From NCBI GenBank assembly GCA_964019055.1, contig OZ025211.1:1316635-1380634 (forward strand): 64,000 nucleotides of DNA. Direction: 5' to 3'. Positions 34,893 through 46,340 of this stretch are shown piece after piece; positions within the stretch are counted from its first letter, which is position 1; each line of letters begins with the position of its first letter. Source of the DNA: Anthopleura xanthogrammica. Taxonomy: Eukaryota > Cnidaria > Anthozoa > Actiniaria > Actiniidae. Made by a program: the position numbers and the translations under genes. Below the pieces are notes generated by a model. That model was given only the letters and a program-made list of their open reading frames with translations, ran no database searches and had not been told where the DNA came from.

Positions 34893-37800
34893 TCATAAGG
34901 ATGTTAATTTTTCCACAACGAGATTTTCTTCATCTGGGTAAACTGTAACGATGATACCAGTCGAACCTCTCGTGCACGTCCCGTTAGGGGAGGTGACAGT
35001 AACGTTTGGTACTTGTTGGGTAGTGCTCTCAGATATGTAACATGGAACCAATAATAACACGATGGCTCCGAAGATCATGGAAGCAGAAGCCATGTAGAAC
35101 ACTGGTTTATAGGATAGCAGATAATCACAAATCATGCCTGACAAAGAAAACACACAATTATATATATAATGCCGTGAGATAAGTGTTGTTGCGAAGGAGG
35201 GATGGTGTAGCGGTATCGAGGGCGCTCGCCTCTCACTAATGCGACCCCGGTTCGAGTCCCGTTGTCGTATGTGAGTAGAGTTTGTTGGGTTCTCCCCTGT
35301 GATTCGAGGGTTTTTGTCCGGGTGTTCCGGGTTTCCTCCCTCCGCAAAAATCAACTTGTAAATTCTAATTCGATCTAGAAGGGCTTAGATGAAAATTACT
35401 CTGTGTAACCCTAGTAACCCTACCAAATTGTGAAGGTTGTTTTCTTTTATTAAACGATTTCAGTTCTTCTTCCCCGCAGCCGCGTGTCGATCAAACGAGC
35501 TGTAGGTACATCTATAAGCCAGTTCAAAGTTTAAGAATCGTTTTCAGTGCGCATGCGATTTTATCCCGAATTTCTCACCTTCTTTTGTTTAATTCAAAAC
35601 AAAAGAAGGTTTAAACAAAAGAAGGTGAGAAATTCGGGATAAAATCGCATGCGCACTGAAAACGATTCTTAAACTTTGAACTGGCTTATAGACCTCTTTG
35701 CAGCACGTCGGAATGCAGCTGAATTTGGAGGACAAAACAATAGGTTCCAATTCTCAGGAGATTGTAATTTTTTTGTTTTGTCCTCCAAATTGAGTTGCTT
35801 TGACGTCACGTGAAAGACGGGGTCTATACGAATACAAGAAACGCTGTTACCAAGATAAGATGAGACGTTGTAAAATACAATTACTGCGATTCTCAATATT
35901 CTGCGAACTCAGACATTTCAATGGCTTTTTGTGAAATTGGTTTTTCGCTGCCGTCAATCAAAACTAATCAGTCGGTACCTTTTATATTTTTGACTGGCGG
36001 CAGCGAAAAACCAAATTCCAACGGGAAATTCGCAACTCCCGAGTTCACAGAATATTGAGAATCGCAGTAAGAAGAGCGTAATACTTACCAGCAGCTGGTG
36101 GGCCAAGCAGATAGGTAAATGACTGACAAAAATACAGTATACCCCAAGCATGGACAATGTTATTCAAGCTCACTATGTCTAACGTAACAATAGACATTAG
36201 TCCAATATAAGAACCATCAAGAAGCCCTAAAACCACTACATAAGCAACGAGTGCTTCATATGTATCAGCTAATGGGCATAGCGCTGAGGCTAGTCCTATA
36301 AGCAGCATGCAACCACGATAAATGTCCAGGTTCTGAATACGGCATATGTCCGATAGTTTTCCGAAGAGTACACGACCAATTGTCGAAGCGATGCCGAGAT
36401 AAGAGATTAGCCAGCTACCTCTAGATCTTGGAATGCCTATATCCTCGGAGTATTTGATCTGAATAAATAAAAGGTTTAGAAATGATTTTAACACATAGGA
36501 ACTGTAAGACTGCACGAAGAAAGGAACACAATCAGTAGTGTGCCCAGCGAGTGGTTGCCATGTGCTCAAAAAACCTGTTTGATGTCTGACGTCAAATTAG
36601 TGTTCGAGTAGAGTTTAAAAACAGTAGAAATAGATGAAGAGACCTTGAGGTACTACGAATTAAGAGACGGTCTAACTTAGACATCTTAGTCTTTTTATAA
36701 TTTAGCATGCGTGCACAACTGGCTTCTGCTAGCCCAAGTCATGCCGAGAATGCTGCAATCTTGTTACCTTGGGCTGCCGCAAAAGTATGGAACACGTAAC
36801 CACAGGTCTGTTGGAGATTAAAACAGCTCTATGGCTACGCACGCACCGCCTACGCCCTATTACTGTATATCTCCCATATAGAACAAATGATAAATAATGA
36901 TTATAGTGTAAATACACAAAATGAAACAGAATAACTGCAACTTACTACGAAAAAGTATGGAATAAAATATCCCAGTCCTGAAGAAGACGTCGCGATAATC
37001 CACAGAATAAAAGCTTTGTTTTTCAGCACAGAAAAGTCAAAAAAGTTAAACTCGCAACATTTACAGTTCGAGACACACGAGTCACAGTCCTGGCTGTGAC
37101 GTCGAAGAGGTTCGCGGTCGCCCCGCTTTTTTATTGGTTTAAACACAAGACCAACTACCGCTAGTAATAAACCTACAAAACCTAGGAGTTTGAAGGTTAA
37201 TTGCCATCCAAATCTCCCTAACAGATACTGGATGAGAGGAGCTAGTGATAGGGTACCAAGACTACCACCAGATGCTACAATTCCTGTGGCAAGAGATAAA
37301 TGTTTATCAAAATACTCCATGGTGACAATGAGAGCCATTGTACCACATAAACTTGTACCAATCCCAAACAGAAGACCGTATGTAAGATACATTACAAGTA
37401 AGTTAGAAGAATAAGCTGATAGGAAGAGGCCACAACTGATAACAATCCCGCCTGCTATCGTAATTGCACGTACTCCATACCGTTCGGCTATTCGACTGGT
37501 AATTGGACTAAAGAGAAAGAGAAGATTGATACTGATCGAGCCGACCCATGCTGGAATAGAATAGAAAATAAACTATTTCAATGTCAGAGCTAAAAACTGC
37601 CATTAACCATAGTATATAAAAAATCATTGTTTATTGTTGGGACATTATATGTCAGATCATAAAAAACTGAGAACGTCACCGGCCACTTCCATTCTGTCCA
37701 TGCACTGTCCCTCGAAAGATACACATCACTATAACGGTCGAAGACGAAAGAGTAGAACGGCAAAACCGTCATCAAATATTTATGATAAAAAGAATACTTT

Positions 37801-38446
37801 CTCTTCTTGTTGTGGTTTTCTAGACTAAGAATCGTGCATAACAAGATTAAGATCGGCTTGTAGATGAAAATAAATAAAATACTGCGTTCAAAACTCTTAA
37901 AAATTTAAAATCATTTTTGTTTCAGAGGTTACAAAATACCAAAATATGTTTTGAATTTGTCCTGGTAAACGTCAAAATATCAGTTAACTAAATATTTAAC
38001 TGTAAACATTGCCGAGCAGAATTACATTTGGATATTGATGTATAATGTCAGTTTTTGTAAGGACACAGTCAGTTAATCCAGGTATGCTCAATAATAATAC
38101 TAAATTATTATTGCTTTGACAGCAAGCAATAAGTTAAAGTTAGGTGCAATAGTAATATACCTGTTTTAGCCTTACTGTCTTTAAAATGATCGAGCAAAGC
38201 ACTTAGAAATACTCCAAAACAAGTATGCGTTCCAAAAGTGAAAAACATCATCAAGAAGGATCCTGCACAGACAACCCAAGCCCATCCTTTATCTTTACTT
38301 TGAATTGTTTCTTGTTCTTCTTCTCTTGGTTCTACACAGATGAACGACATGCTTCCTCCAAGAACAGGAACAGGTACAGCTGCCAAATGATCGAAGTTGA
38401 TCGATGGAGAAGGCGTAATGCTTCGCCTAGCGTTCGACCTTGACAT
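34893..38446 (-). CDS. SLC16-family monocarboxylate transporter-like protein (4 exons)
   Basis: Exons: 38446-38161, 37550-36946, 36458-36089, 35137-34893. All GT-AG junctions join in phase to 501 aa. This is a 12-TM major facilitator; the family carries lactate, pyruvate, ketone bodies or related substrates across the plasma membrane with or without protons. TM1 follows KDKGWAWVVCAGSF, the position of the family motif DGGWGWVV, here changed at the acidic/Gly positions. AWVGSIS after the first intron, the SRIAERYGVR loop, IVTMEYFDKHLSLATGIVASGGSLGT (TM4-5), the GRVLFGKLSDI motif near TM8 and GPPAAG near TM11 all fit MCTs. The substrate cannot be read from sequence. AATAAA at 34186-34191 (minus) would put the 34231-34822 heptamer array inside the 3' UTR. 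Confidence 0.92.
35200..35385 (+). mobile_element. tRNA-derived SINE
   Basis: A-box region GGATGGTGTAGCGGTATCG and B box GGTTCGAGTCC (35249-35259), then the shared body TGTGAGTAGAGTTTGTTGGG, GATTCGAGGGTTTTTGTCC and GGGTTTCCTCCCTCC. Best-preserved copy in the window; in an MCT intron. Confidence 0.78.
35511..35692. mobile_element. Near-perfect palindromic MITE, family C
   Basis: The sequence reads TCTATAAGCCAGTTCAAAGT, ..., GCATGCGATTTTATCCCG, CACCTTCTTTTGTTT and then its own reverse complement, with a spacer of a few tens of bases that itself holds an extra CTTCTTTTGTTT unit. A half copy is at 62641-62755. Confidence 0.8.
35687..35828. mobile_element. Foldback MITE, family A
   Basis: Complete copy with TATAGACCTCTTTGCAGCAC and GACGTCACGTGAAAGAC...GGTCTATA ends, in the MCT intron between exons 4 and 3. 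Shares its first TATAGA with the adjoining palindromic element. Confidence 0.75.
35881..36070. mobile_element. Foldback MITE, family D (TTACTGCGATTCTCAA)
   Basis: TIRs TTACTGCGATTCTCAATATT and AATATTGAGAATCGCAGTAA; inner arms GGTTTTTCGCTGCC / GGCAGCGAAAAACC. Its right end is 18 bp from MCT exon 3. A shorter copy is at 48400-48524. Confidence 0.78.
36729..36900 (+). pseudogene. Probable LINE ORF2 tail fragment
   Basis: A frameshifted reading gives AAKVWNT, stop, PQVCWRLKQL, resembling the (A)AK(V/L)WN(S/T)LP region of ORF2 tails. Short and disrupted; in MCT intron 2. Confidence 0.3.
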
Positions 38447-39482
38447 TATAATGCTGCTAGTTGAATGTGGACAGATACTGAATCAAAAGTTTACATCAAA
38501 TTCGTCACTAACTACACATCATTCTCCTACAAAAAGTTTGTTTACTAGTTGAGTACAATTATTCTGAAATCCAGTAAACATAAGCTTAATTTCGTCTGTG
38601 CCTGCATGGCTCGAAAGTCGTCTTCAGTCGCCGTGAATCCAAAATTTTTCCGAGCACAAACTATAGTAACGGCGAACTGTCAGTATCAGCACATTTCTAT
38701 CCAGAGTCACTACCGTTTCGTAGGATAAGTAATTTGATGTTATTTTGACGGAGAGGTGAATAAAATCAAATAGAATGAACAACAATGAAATAAAAAGAAA
38801 ATTCTGATCAATAGGATCTTACCCTGTGTTTCTGATTATAAATATTTTATATTTAAACATAAGGTTGGCGAATAGGTATTCAAAGATTCAAGAATCTGTT
38901 AATAACCCATATCTCATAGTGGTAGTGAAGTGTCAGGTCATCTGGTGATCAATAATCACTTTATTATCGACTCTCCAAGGCCAAGAAGTACAGTTCTGTG
39001 GGTTGTGGGAACACGTAACCCACGTGTCAACAGCAGCTGCTGGGCCCAGCCAATCCACAGGTAGCCCAAATTATATCCATTTTCATAATTACGAAACCCA
39101 GCTCGCGAGCCCAAAGCTTCAATTTGTTAGTTAACCGTTAAACATTATAACTATGCAACTTCCATTTTTCCATTTCTGTAAATCTACTTTTTTTATCTTT
39201 ATCCCAGGAGGGACTCCTGCTTTATCCTCGATTTTTATCATAAGGGAAAATTGGGGAAATCCTGTATTTGCAAAAGTTAAAAAATAATTATATTTAACGT
39301 CGGTAGTTCCTTAGTTCAGCAAGTTGCTGGTATCCGGCCCAGGAAGCCGACGGTGCACACTTTACTCCCCCCCCCCCCCCTCTCTATCATTGCTCTCATG
39401 GAGAGAGAGGATAATTGCCTAGCTTGTTTCATCAGCATGACTTCGAAAAATTAGTTGTTTACTGAATTCTTTATTTTTGTAT

Positions 39483-39505
39483 TAGTAATAATAATAATAA
39501 TAATG

Positions 39506-39536
<31 letters not shown>

Positions 39537-39562
39537 TAATAATAATAATAATAATAATAATA
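39483..39562. repeat. AAT trinucleotide microsatellite
   Basis: (ATA)n with two TGATAAT interruptions, between the MCT and MSRB start sites. Confidence 0.95.
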
Positions 39563-39833
39563 GTTAAGGCTTTGTATGCTGTTTAAGTGCAATGCCATTT
39601 GATCTGTCAGTAGGGAAATTAAGAATTTTGCTTAGAAATTAGGGGGGGAGGGGGGGGGGAGTGGGGACTCACGGACACTTTTTTCATGAATTCACGAATC
39701 ACGAAATACGATTAATGAATACAGGGATTTAGGGTGTAAAATGAATTTTCACGAATCACGGACTTCAAACTGATAAGCAGATCACGCATCACAAAAGACT
39801 GAAATTCACGAACCACAGAATTTTACGAATCAC

Positions 39834-40116
39834 CAGTGGCGGATCCAGGGTTTTTCAAAACGGGGTCCAGATCGGGGAATAGATTGCTATGACGTCATAT
39901 TGACGTCATATGATGTCAAAGTAATAATTTTTTCTTTGCTTTTACTATATGAGTGCTGCTATTTTGAATAAAAATTATAAAACTTGTCTCACCTTATTTA
40001 AACAAAATATATTTTTCTAGATATCCAAAAATTTAAACCTTAAAAAAAAAAAAAATGGCGTTGAAAAAAAAACGGGTGCAGCGGACCCCGTCGCACTACC
40101 CCTAGATCCGCCACTG
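39834..40116. mobile_element. DNA-transposon MITE with CAGTGGCGGATC ends
   Basis: TIRs CAGTGGCGGATCCAGGG and CCTAGATCCGCCACTG; both sides carry ATCAC (left gaATCAC, right ATCACgg), a likely 5-bp target duplication. Superfamily unassigned. Between the divergent MCT and MSRB starts. Confidence 0.65.
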
Positions 40117-40364
40117 ATCACGGTCCAAAAAAGGTCAAATCACGCGTCACGCGTAACCCCTATGCCACCCTATTGGTTAGTAGCCAAAAAAGGACGTCTT
40201 GGGCTGTATTTGTTGCGTAATATTTCATCATTGCCATACGTGGAAAAAAACAGTATTAAAAGTAAATTTATGATGTATTGGGGTAGCTTTACATCAGTTG
40301 TCGGATGTAAGCCTGGTTACCAGTGAGCCCACGGTGAAAGTGGTTCTAGAAGGATCATTACGTA

Positions 40365-43300
40365 ATGTTGTTAATGATTATAAGGCAGAAAATTCCACTG
40401 CTGTTCTTGATTTTCTGCGTTGTGGGATCTTTCATTGGCATAATAAATATCATGGGAAGTGAAGGTAAGCCTTAGTCATGCTTATCATCACTCGTTGACC
40501 TTCTTTCTTCCAATCTAGCCATCTGAACCATGAACAGATCGCTTCCTTGTCCGATATTGCACCACTAGTGATGATGATGGCATAAAATGCTTGTCTGACT
40601 AGTATTTGCTATCAGGTCAACAATATTCATCAGGAAATGCGTAGTTACGGACAAGTTAACTCTACGTGAAATGAAAAGCACTATTGTTAATGTACTTATG
40701 ACCTCAAACTATGAGCTCAATTAACGTACATATTTGTACAGATGACTGGCATTTCCACCACTAACAGTGTTAATCCAAATACCTTCAGTCGGCACTGTTC
40801 AAGTGAACATCAAACAATCTATTAAATTAGTTCTACTCATTAGCCACTAAAATACCGAGTTTGGGAGCCCTAGAGATTATATGTTTATTTTAAGGCCTAT
40901 ATATGGCGTTGAATGTTTGATTTAATTTACGACGAGAAGCGACAAATATCATAGATTCGACCGTGACCTTATCGTGACTGACTGCAAATCTGTCGTTAAG
41001 AATTTATACAGCATTCCGGACAACCAGTCGTTGTATTATTTCACTATTTATTATTGATAAAGCATCAAAATGTGGAGAGTCTTTCCTCCAGATCTTCCAC
41101 CTAATGTCAAGCCTTCATACTTCAAAAAAGGCCGAGGTAAGAACGAAGTCACACGTTCTGTGGGAATGGATTTTGAAGAGGGATATTTGTCATTCATTGA
41201 CAGATTTTTTAACTTAATATTCAGCATAAATATTCTTAGTCTTTTCTTCGATGCTGAACAGCCATAACCATTCATACCAAACTACCTATAAGCTATATAC
41301 CTTTATAAATATTTATCTTAAAAGCATGAAAGTATTGCATACAGTTGTAGCTAACTTCACAGATTGAAAACTAACTTAATTTTTTTCTTGACTGAAATAT
41401 ATATTATCCAATATCCAATATATGTTCCTAAAAGTCTCAATGTTGAGGAATCTATATTTCATGATGTTCACCGAAACAAGACAGCAGTACTGTCTCAAGC
41501 TAAAAACCACAGCAGTGAGAATTCAGATGTTAGAATGATTTGTTTATTTTAATATTTTTTAGTGGCCAAAGAAGAATTTGCAGTTAAATTTAGCAAAGAG
41601 GAGCTACGATCACGACTTAGCCAAGAACAGTACCTTGTAACACAAGAAAAAGGCACAGAAAGGTATAATATCTGTATTTGAACTAAGTTATACCATATAG
41701 TGCTGGACTTTTCCTGACGATTTGCTTCAATGAAGATCGTGGGAGATTATTATAGTTATCAAGTCTTCAATTATTGTGAACAGATATGATAAATAGGTGA
41801 AATGAAAAAAACTTTTATGAGTGCATTTACGAACAAGACTTATGTAAGTGACAGATGTAAGACATAAAATAACTTGTATTTTTACACTATTTTAAAACCT
41901 TTTCATGGTGAAGAACATATTGATGTTGTTCCTTCAATTGTTTTGTAGAGCATTTACTGGTGCATATCATAACAAGAAAGATCCTGGCATATACCGATGT
42001 GTAGTTTGTCAAAAGGAACTATTCGATGCCTCAAACAAATATAATTCTGGTAGTGGTTGGCCATCATTCTATGATGTCGTAGATGAAGCAAATGTTAAAA
42101 AGATTGTTGACACATCACATGGAATGTATAGAGTTGAAGTTGTTTGTGCTCATGTAAGTATAATTTATGTCCAGTCACAGAAGCTTGTAACACCATGCTA
42201 GCTATGTGAGTTACTCTAAAACCAGAATGAAAATAAAGAATACATATGTATGGTTGTTTATGATGCATTTGAGAACATGAAAAGTGAGTGTATAGTGCAA
42301 AATTTGCACTATACACTCACTTTTCATGTTCTCAAATACATCATAAACTTAATGCTCCAATTATTGCATAGAATTCAGATAGAGATTATATACAATTGAT
42401 TGCACATATGCTGTAAAATTAATATTGTCCACATATTACCATGCCAAACGAAAAGAGTAGAGAGATTACAGTTAGACCACTATAATAATTAATAATAATT
42501 TATTTACTTAATATAGCGCTTTTTAACATTAAAATGATCAAGAGCGCTTTACATGAATAAGTAATAGAATATAAATATATAACATATGGATATTTACTAT
42601 AAATATTAATCTATAAAAAATCCAATACTAAAAAACGAAATACTAAGTTCTAAATGGAAATATTCTAAATAAATACCAAATAACTAAGTTAAGGTTGCTA
42701 AAAACTACTTGTTATAAGCTATATTAAAAGGATGTGTCTTAAGCTGTTTCTTAAAAATGCTAAGTGATTTTATTTCCCGAATTTGTACAGGAAGGCTGTT
42801 CCACAGTGTGGGGGCAGCTGCATAGAAAGAACGAGCCCCTAGTGTCGATAGCATACGCCCCTTAGGACGATCCAAGACTAAAGTGTTGTTAGACCTTAAT
42901 GAATATGCAGAACAGGACCTAATAGACACCAAATCACTTAATATAGCTAGGCGAAATGTTATATATAGCCTTGAATGTATTTATTAAAATCTTAAACTGA
43001 ATACGATAAAAGACAGGTAGCCATATATAACCGGGGCCACTTAGGCAGTGAGAACCAATCAAAATGTAAAAATGAAAACAATGCATTCCAACTTTTGGCT
43101 AGTCAAGCCGGTCAGAAACCATCAAAAACAATAGCATTTCAACATTGAGTCCATCTGACGCAAAAAAAGTATTCTGATTCCAATGACAAAAAGACGATCA
43201 TGAAAAACAACTTATGCTGTCCAGGTAACTTCTGATTGGCTCAATTGACTACCCAAAGTTGGAATGCATTGTTTTCATTCTACATTTTGATTGGTTCTCG

Positions 43301-45014
43301 GGTTATTGCCTTCTAAGTGGCCCTGGTTAAAGTAGTCATGCTGTAAACATCAATAATTCCTTTCCAGTTAACTAGATTACATGTCGTCAAACGTGTTGAT
43401 GAGGCCTTATGTGCCACAAGGCACGGAGGAGAGAGGTTACTGGTAAACCTGTTGATACCTAATAGTTTTCCATTGGTTCATTTGCAGTGTGGTGCGCACT
43501 TGGGACACCTTTTTACTGACGGTCCTAAACCTACTGGTTTACGTTATTGTGTTAACTCTGCTTCTATAGATTTCAAAGCTGAAGGTAAAGTTCTCATTTT
43601 CTCTTGACAATTCTCCACTTAATATGATGCATGTGATTTTGTTATCTGATATTCTTGTTTTAATTTTATCAAACCCTGAAACAACCTCTGGGCTGATAAA
43701 GTCAGGGCACAGCTAATGCATGGATTGAATCTAGAAACAACCTCTGGGCTGATCTAAGTCAGGGCACAGCTAATGCATGGATTGAATCTAGAAACAACCT
43801 CTGGGCTGATCTAAGTCAGGGCACAGCTAATGAACAGATCAAGCCCTGAAACAACCTCTGGGCTGATCTAAGTCAGGGCACAGCTAATGCACAGATCAAG
43901 CCCTGAAACAACCTCTGGGCTGATCTAAGTCAGGGCACAGCTAATGCACAGATCAAGCCCTGAAACAACCTCTGGGCTGATCTAAGTCAGGGCACAGCTA
44001 ATGAACAGATCAAGCCCTGAAACAACCTCTGGGCTGATCTAAGTCAGGGCACAGCTAATGCACAGATCAAGCCCTGAAACAACCTCTGGGCTGATCTAAG
44101 TCAGGGCACAGCTAATGAACAGATCAAGCCCTGAAACAACCTCTGGGCTGATCTAAGTCAGGGCACAGCTAATGCACAGATCGAACCCTGAAACAACCTC
44201 TGGGCTGATCTAAGTCAGGGCACAGCTAATGAACAGATCAAGCCCTGAAACAACCTCTGGGCTGATCTAAGTCAGGGCACAGCTAATGCACAGATCAAGC
44301 CCTGAAACAACCTCTGGGCTGATCTAAGTCAGGGCACAGCTAATGAACAGATCAAGCCCTGAAACAACCTCTGGGCTGATCTAAGTCAGGGCACAGCTAA
44401 TGAACAGATCAAGCCCTGAAACAACCTCTGGGCTGATCTAAGTCAGGGCACAGCTAATGAACAGATCAAGCCCTGAAACAACCTCTGGGCTGATCTAAGT
44501 CAGGGCACAGCTAATGAACAGATCAAGCCCTGAAACAACCTCTGGGCTGATCTAAGTCAGGGCACAGCTAATGAACAGATCAAGCCCTGAAACAACCTCT
44601 GGGCTAACTAAGTACATATGCAAATACATTAAATGTGGTCATACTTTTGGCACATCGTGCTGTAATATTTTCTTATAAAACCCATGAATAATTAATGAGA
44701 AAAACACAATAGAAATCATTGTCCGTGGAGGAGGTTGTATATCTGATACGAAATCGTCCTGATTTGCATAAACTTTAATTCCAATTTTCTCAGCTAAATT
44801 CAATTTTATCTTTAAAATTTTAGTAGAACATGAATGTATACACCTAGACGTTTCATAAGTAATATACAATATCAAATAATAATATAATATCGCCTTCAGC
44901 TTGTGGTTGTATATCTGATACAACACGGCCACTCATATTGTATATATTACATAATTCTAATCATAAATATTTTTTCTGTTTTCAGAAAAAAATGTCAAGA
45001 AAAGCGAATTGTAA
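40365..45014 (+). CDS. MSRB3: Methionine-R-sulfoxide reductase B, ER-type (MSRB3-like), 5 exons
   Basis: Exons: 40365-40464, 41563-41662, 41949-42153, 43488-43584, 44986-45014; total 531 nt, 176 aa, all junctions GT-AG and in phase. The enzyme reduces R-stereoisomer methionine sulfoxide in proteins. Zinc ligands are C84/C87 (CVVC) and C133/C136 (CAHC). GSGWPSF and HLGHLF are family signatures. C156 in RYCVNS is the catalytic Cys. Residues 1-30 are hydrophobic (signal peptide or anchor) and the protein ends KKSEL, a KDEL-like retrieval signal, matching the ER isoform of vertebrate MSRB3. ATG at 40374 is an alternative start. AATAAA is at 45185-45190. The last intron contains a 57-bp tandem array and intron 3 a long perfect hairpin. 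The MSRB3 symbol rests on targeting signals; the MsrB assignment itself is secure. Confidence 0.94.
42256..42349. repeat. Long near-perfect hairpin in MSRB intron 3
   Basis: GTTTATGATGCATTTGAGAA, CATGAAAAGTGAGTGTATAG, TGCAAA and immediately their inverse; 47-bp arms, no loop spacer and one mismatch, which would be a G-U wobble in the minus-strand transcript. Confidence 0.85.
42483..42970 (-). pseudogene. LINE C-terminus and 3' end
   Basis: The ORF 42932-42705 reads [20 protein letters not shown] followed by [20 protein letters not shown], the hallmark tail of CR1/L2/jockey-type ORF2. The 3' UTR on the same strand has GTAAAGCGCTCTTGATC and AAAGCGCTATATTAAGT, then an ATT tail. 5'-truncated copy in MSRB intron 3. 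Confidence 0.75.
43671..44606. repeat. 57-bp tandem array in the MSRB last intron
   Basis: About 16 copies of a unit containing CCCTGAAACAACCTCTGGGC, TGATCTAAGTCAGGGCACAG and CTAATGAACAGATCAAG. Copies alternate between gcacagatc and gaacagatc forms. Related single or few copies occur at 31452-31512 and 49588-49872. Confidence 0.97.
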
Positions 45015-45435
45015 AGAAACTTATGTTTGTATCTAAAGAGCAAAATGCCAAACAATACAGATTGCAGTAGTATGATGATATTATTGTTCTAATTCAGGGA
45101 GTTTGTCATGAAAAGACAAACAGGGAGTGGATGGGAGGGATGAATGGGAATGGAAGAACTGTGCAAACCTTATTTAAATGTCACAATAAAAGATACCTTC
45201 ATTTGCAAATAAGTTGAAGTATGATAGATTATCAGAATGTGTTGCATCATGAGGCTGTTTTAGGGGACACTTTCATACTTACATGGCATCTTTTTCACTT
45301 GATGATAGTGAAAAGTGACAGGAATCATAATTGCCCTGTTAATTTTCAAATTTCTTTCATTTCTTGATGCATAAAGTGTCAGCTGACTGATGAAGCATCC
45401 CTCAAATTATTATTATATTATAATTTTTTGCATGA

Positions 45436-45606
45436 AGATTTTGCAAAGATCTTCTCTGCCTGCCCCCTGCAAAGACTGCTAAATACCAAAGTTCTTTTCA
45501 CTATCATGGGGCAAAAGTGTGGAATACGTTACCCAGTAAACTAAGAAAGGAAACATCCCTGCTAAAATTTAAGGAAGGTCTGAAACTGCATTTATGTGGT
45601 TCGTAA
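45436..45606 (+). pseudogene. LINE ORF2 C-terminal fragment
   Basis: Translates to YHGAKVWNTLPSKLRKETSL followed by LKFKEGLKLHLCGS and a stop, matching the WN(S/T)LP...FK..LK tail of non-LTR ORF2 proteins. Just downstream of MSRB. Confidence 0.55.
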
Positions 45607-45682
45607 TAAGTAGTAAGATGTCATTGTGAGAACATTTATAGTGTACATACAACCTATGTATATGTATTTGTATATACTAGTT

Positions 45683-45917
45683 ATACAATGGTTTCGAGTG
45701 GCATACTGTGGAATAAAGAAAATAAAAGTGACGAGTGGGATATTCCACGGTATGCCTCGAGAAAACATTGTATAACCATTTTATCCCACACCATAGAAAA
45801 TACAAATGCGTGAATTCAACGTGCAGTGCATGATGGGAAGGAAGAGTGAAATACTGACGAATATACAATGGCTTTCCTGCTTTCTGATTGGCTGTATTTT
45901 CTATGGTGTGGGATAAA
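45683..45917. mobile_element. Compound foldback element
   Basis: Two inverted pairs in a row: ATACAATGGTTTCGAGTGGC with its inverse (45683-45773), and TATCCCACACCATAGAAAAT with its inverse (45780-45917). Confidence 0.65.
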
Positions 45918-45984
45918 TATCTATATTTCCAGGGATTTTTTTTCATTATTTGTTATACAGACTTCCATTTAAACCAGCCTCAGC

Positions 45985-46340
45985 TGAATACACCAGTTTC
46001 ACATTCGATGGAAACCGCTGTTTTTGAAGACCACAGACTCATTTGCACAGGCTTAGCCTCGTTTATAAGTCAGCTATTCAACGACGTTATTAAAAGTCCG
46101 TGGGATTTCAAAACATTGGTATTGTTCAACTTGCACATTCTTTACATTACGGTTGACTTATGCAAATCATTAGCAACAGCCAACTGTAATGTAAAGAATG
46201 TGCAAGTTGAATAATACCAATCCCACGGACTTTTAATGGTGTATTTGAATAGATGACTTATAAACGAGGCTAAGCCTGTGCAAATGAGTCTGTGTTCTTC
46301 AAAAACAGCAGTTTCCACCGAATGTGAAACTGGAGTATTG
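45985..46340. mobile_element. Foldback MITE, family F, 355 bp
   Basis: CCAGTTTCACATTCGATGGA, CAGACTCATTTGCACAGGCT and AACTTGCACATTCTTTACAT all recur inverted, giving arms of about 150 bp. A degenerate relative is at 51380-51643. Confidence 0.75.

Larger units (their letters stand above)
38447..40364. other. Divergent upstream region of MCT and MSRB genes
   Basis: Head-to-head spacing of 1.9 kb containing a C-run, the AAT microsatellite, repeated ACGAATCACG words (39690-39830) and the MITE at 39834. Promoters of both genes must lie here; no core element is distinctive. Confidence 0.45.

Noticed and set aside
33982..34948. Several long overlapping ORFs (126-279 aa) of Cys-Met-Leu-His-Val-Ala type on both strands
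   Set aside because: They arise because a stop-free 7-bp repeat is open in every frame. No gene signal beyond the array.
43671..44606. Possible CRISPR-like array (regular repeats)
   Set aside because: The units are contiguous with no unique spacers and lie in an animal gene intron; likewise the arrays at 34231 and 61536.
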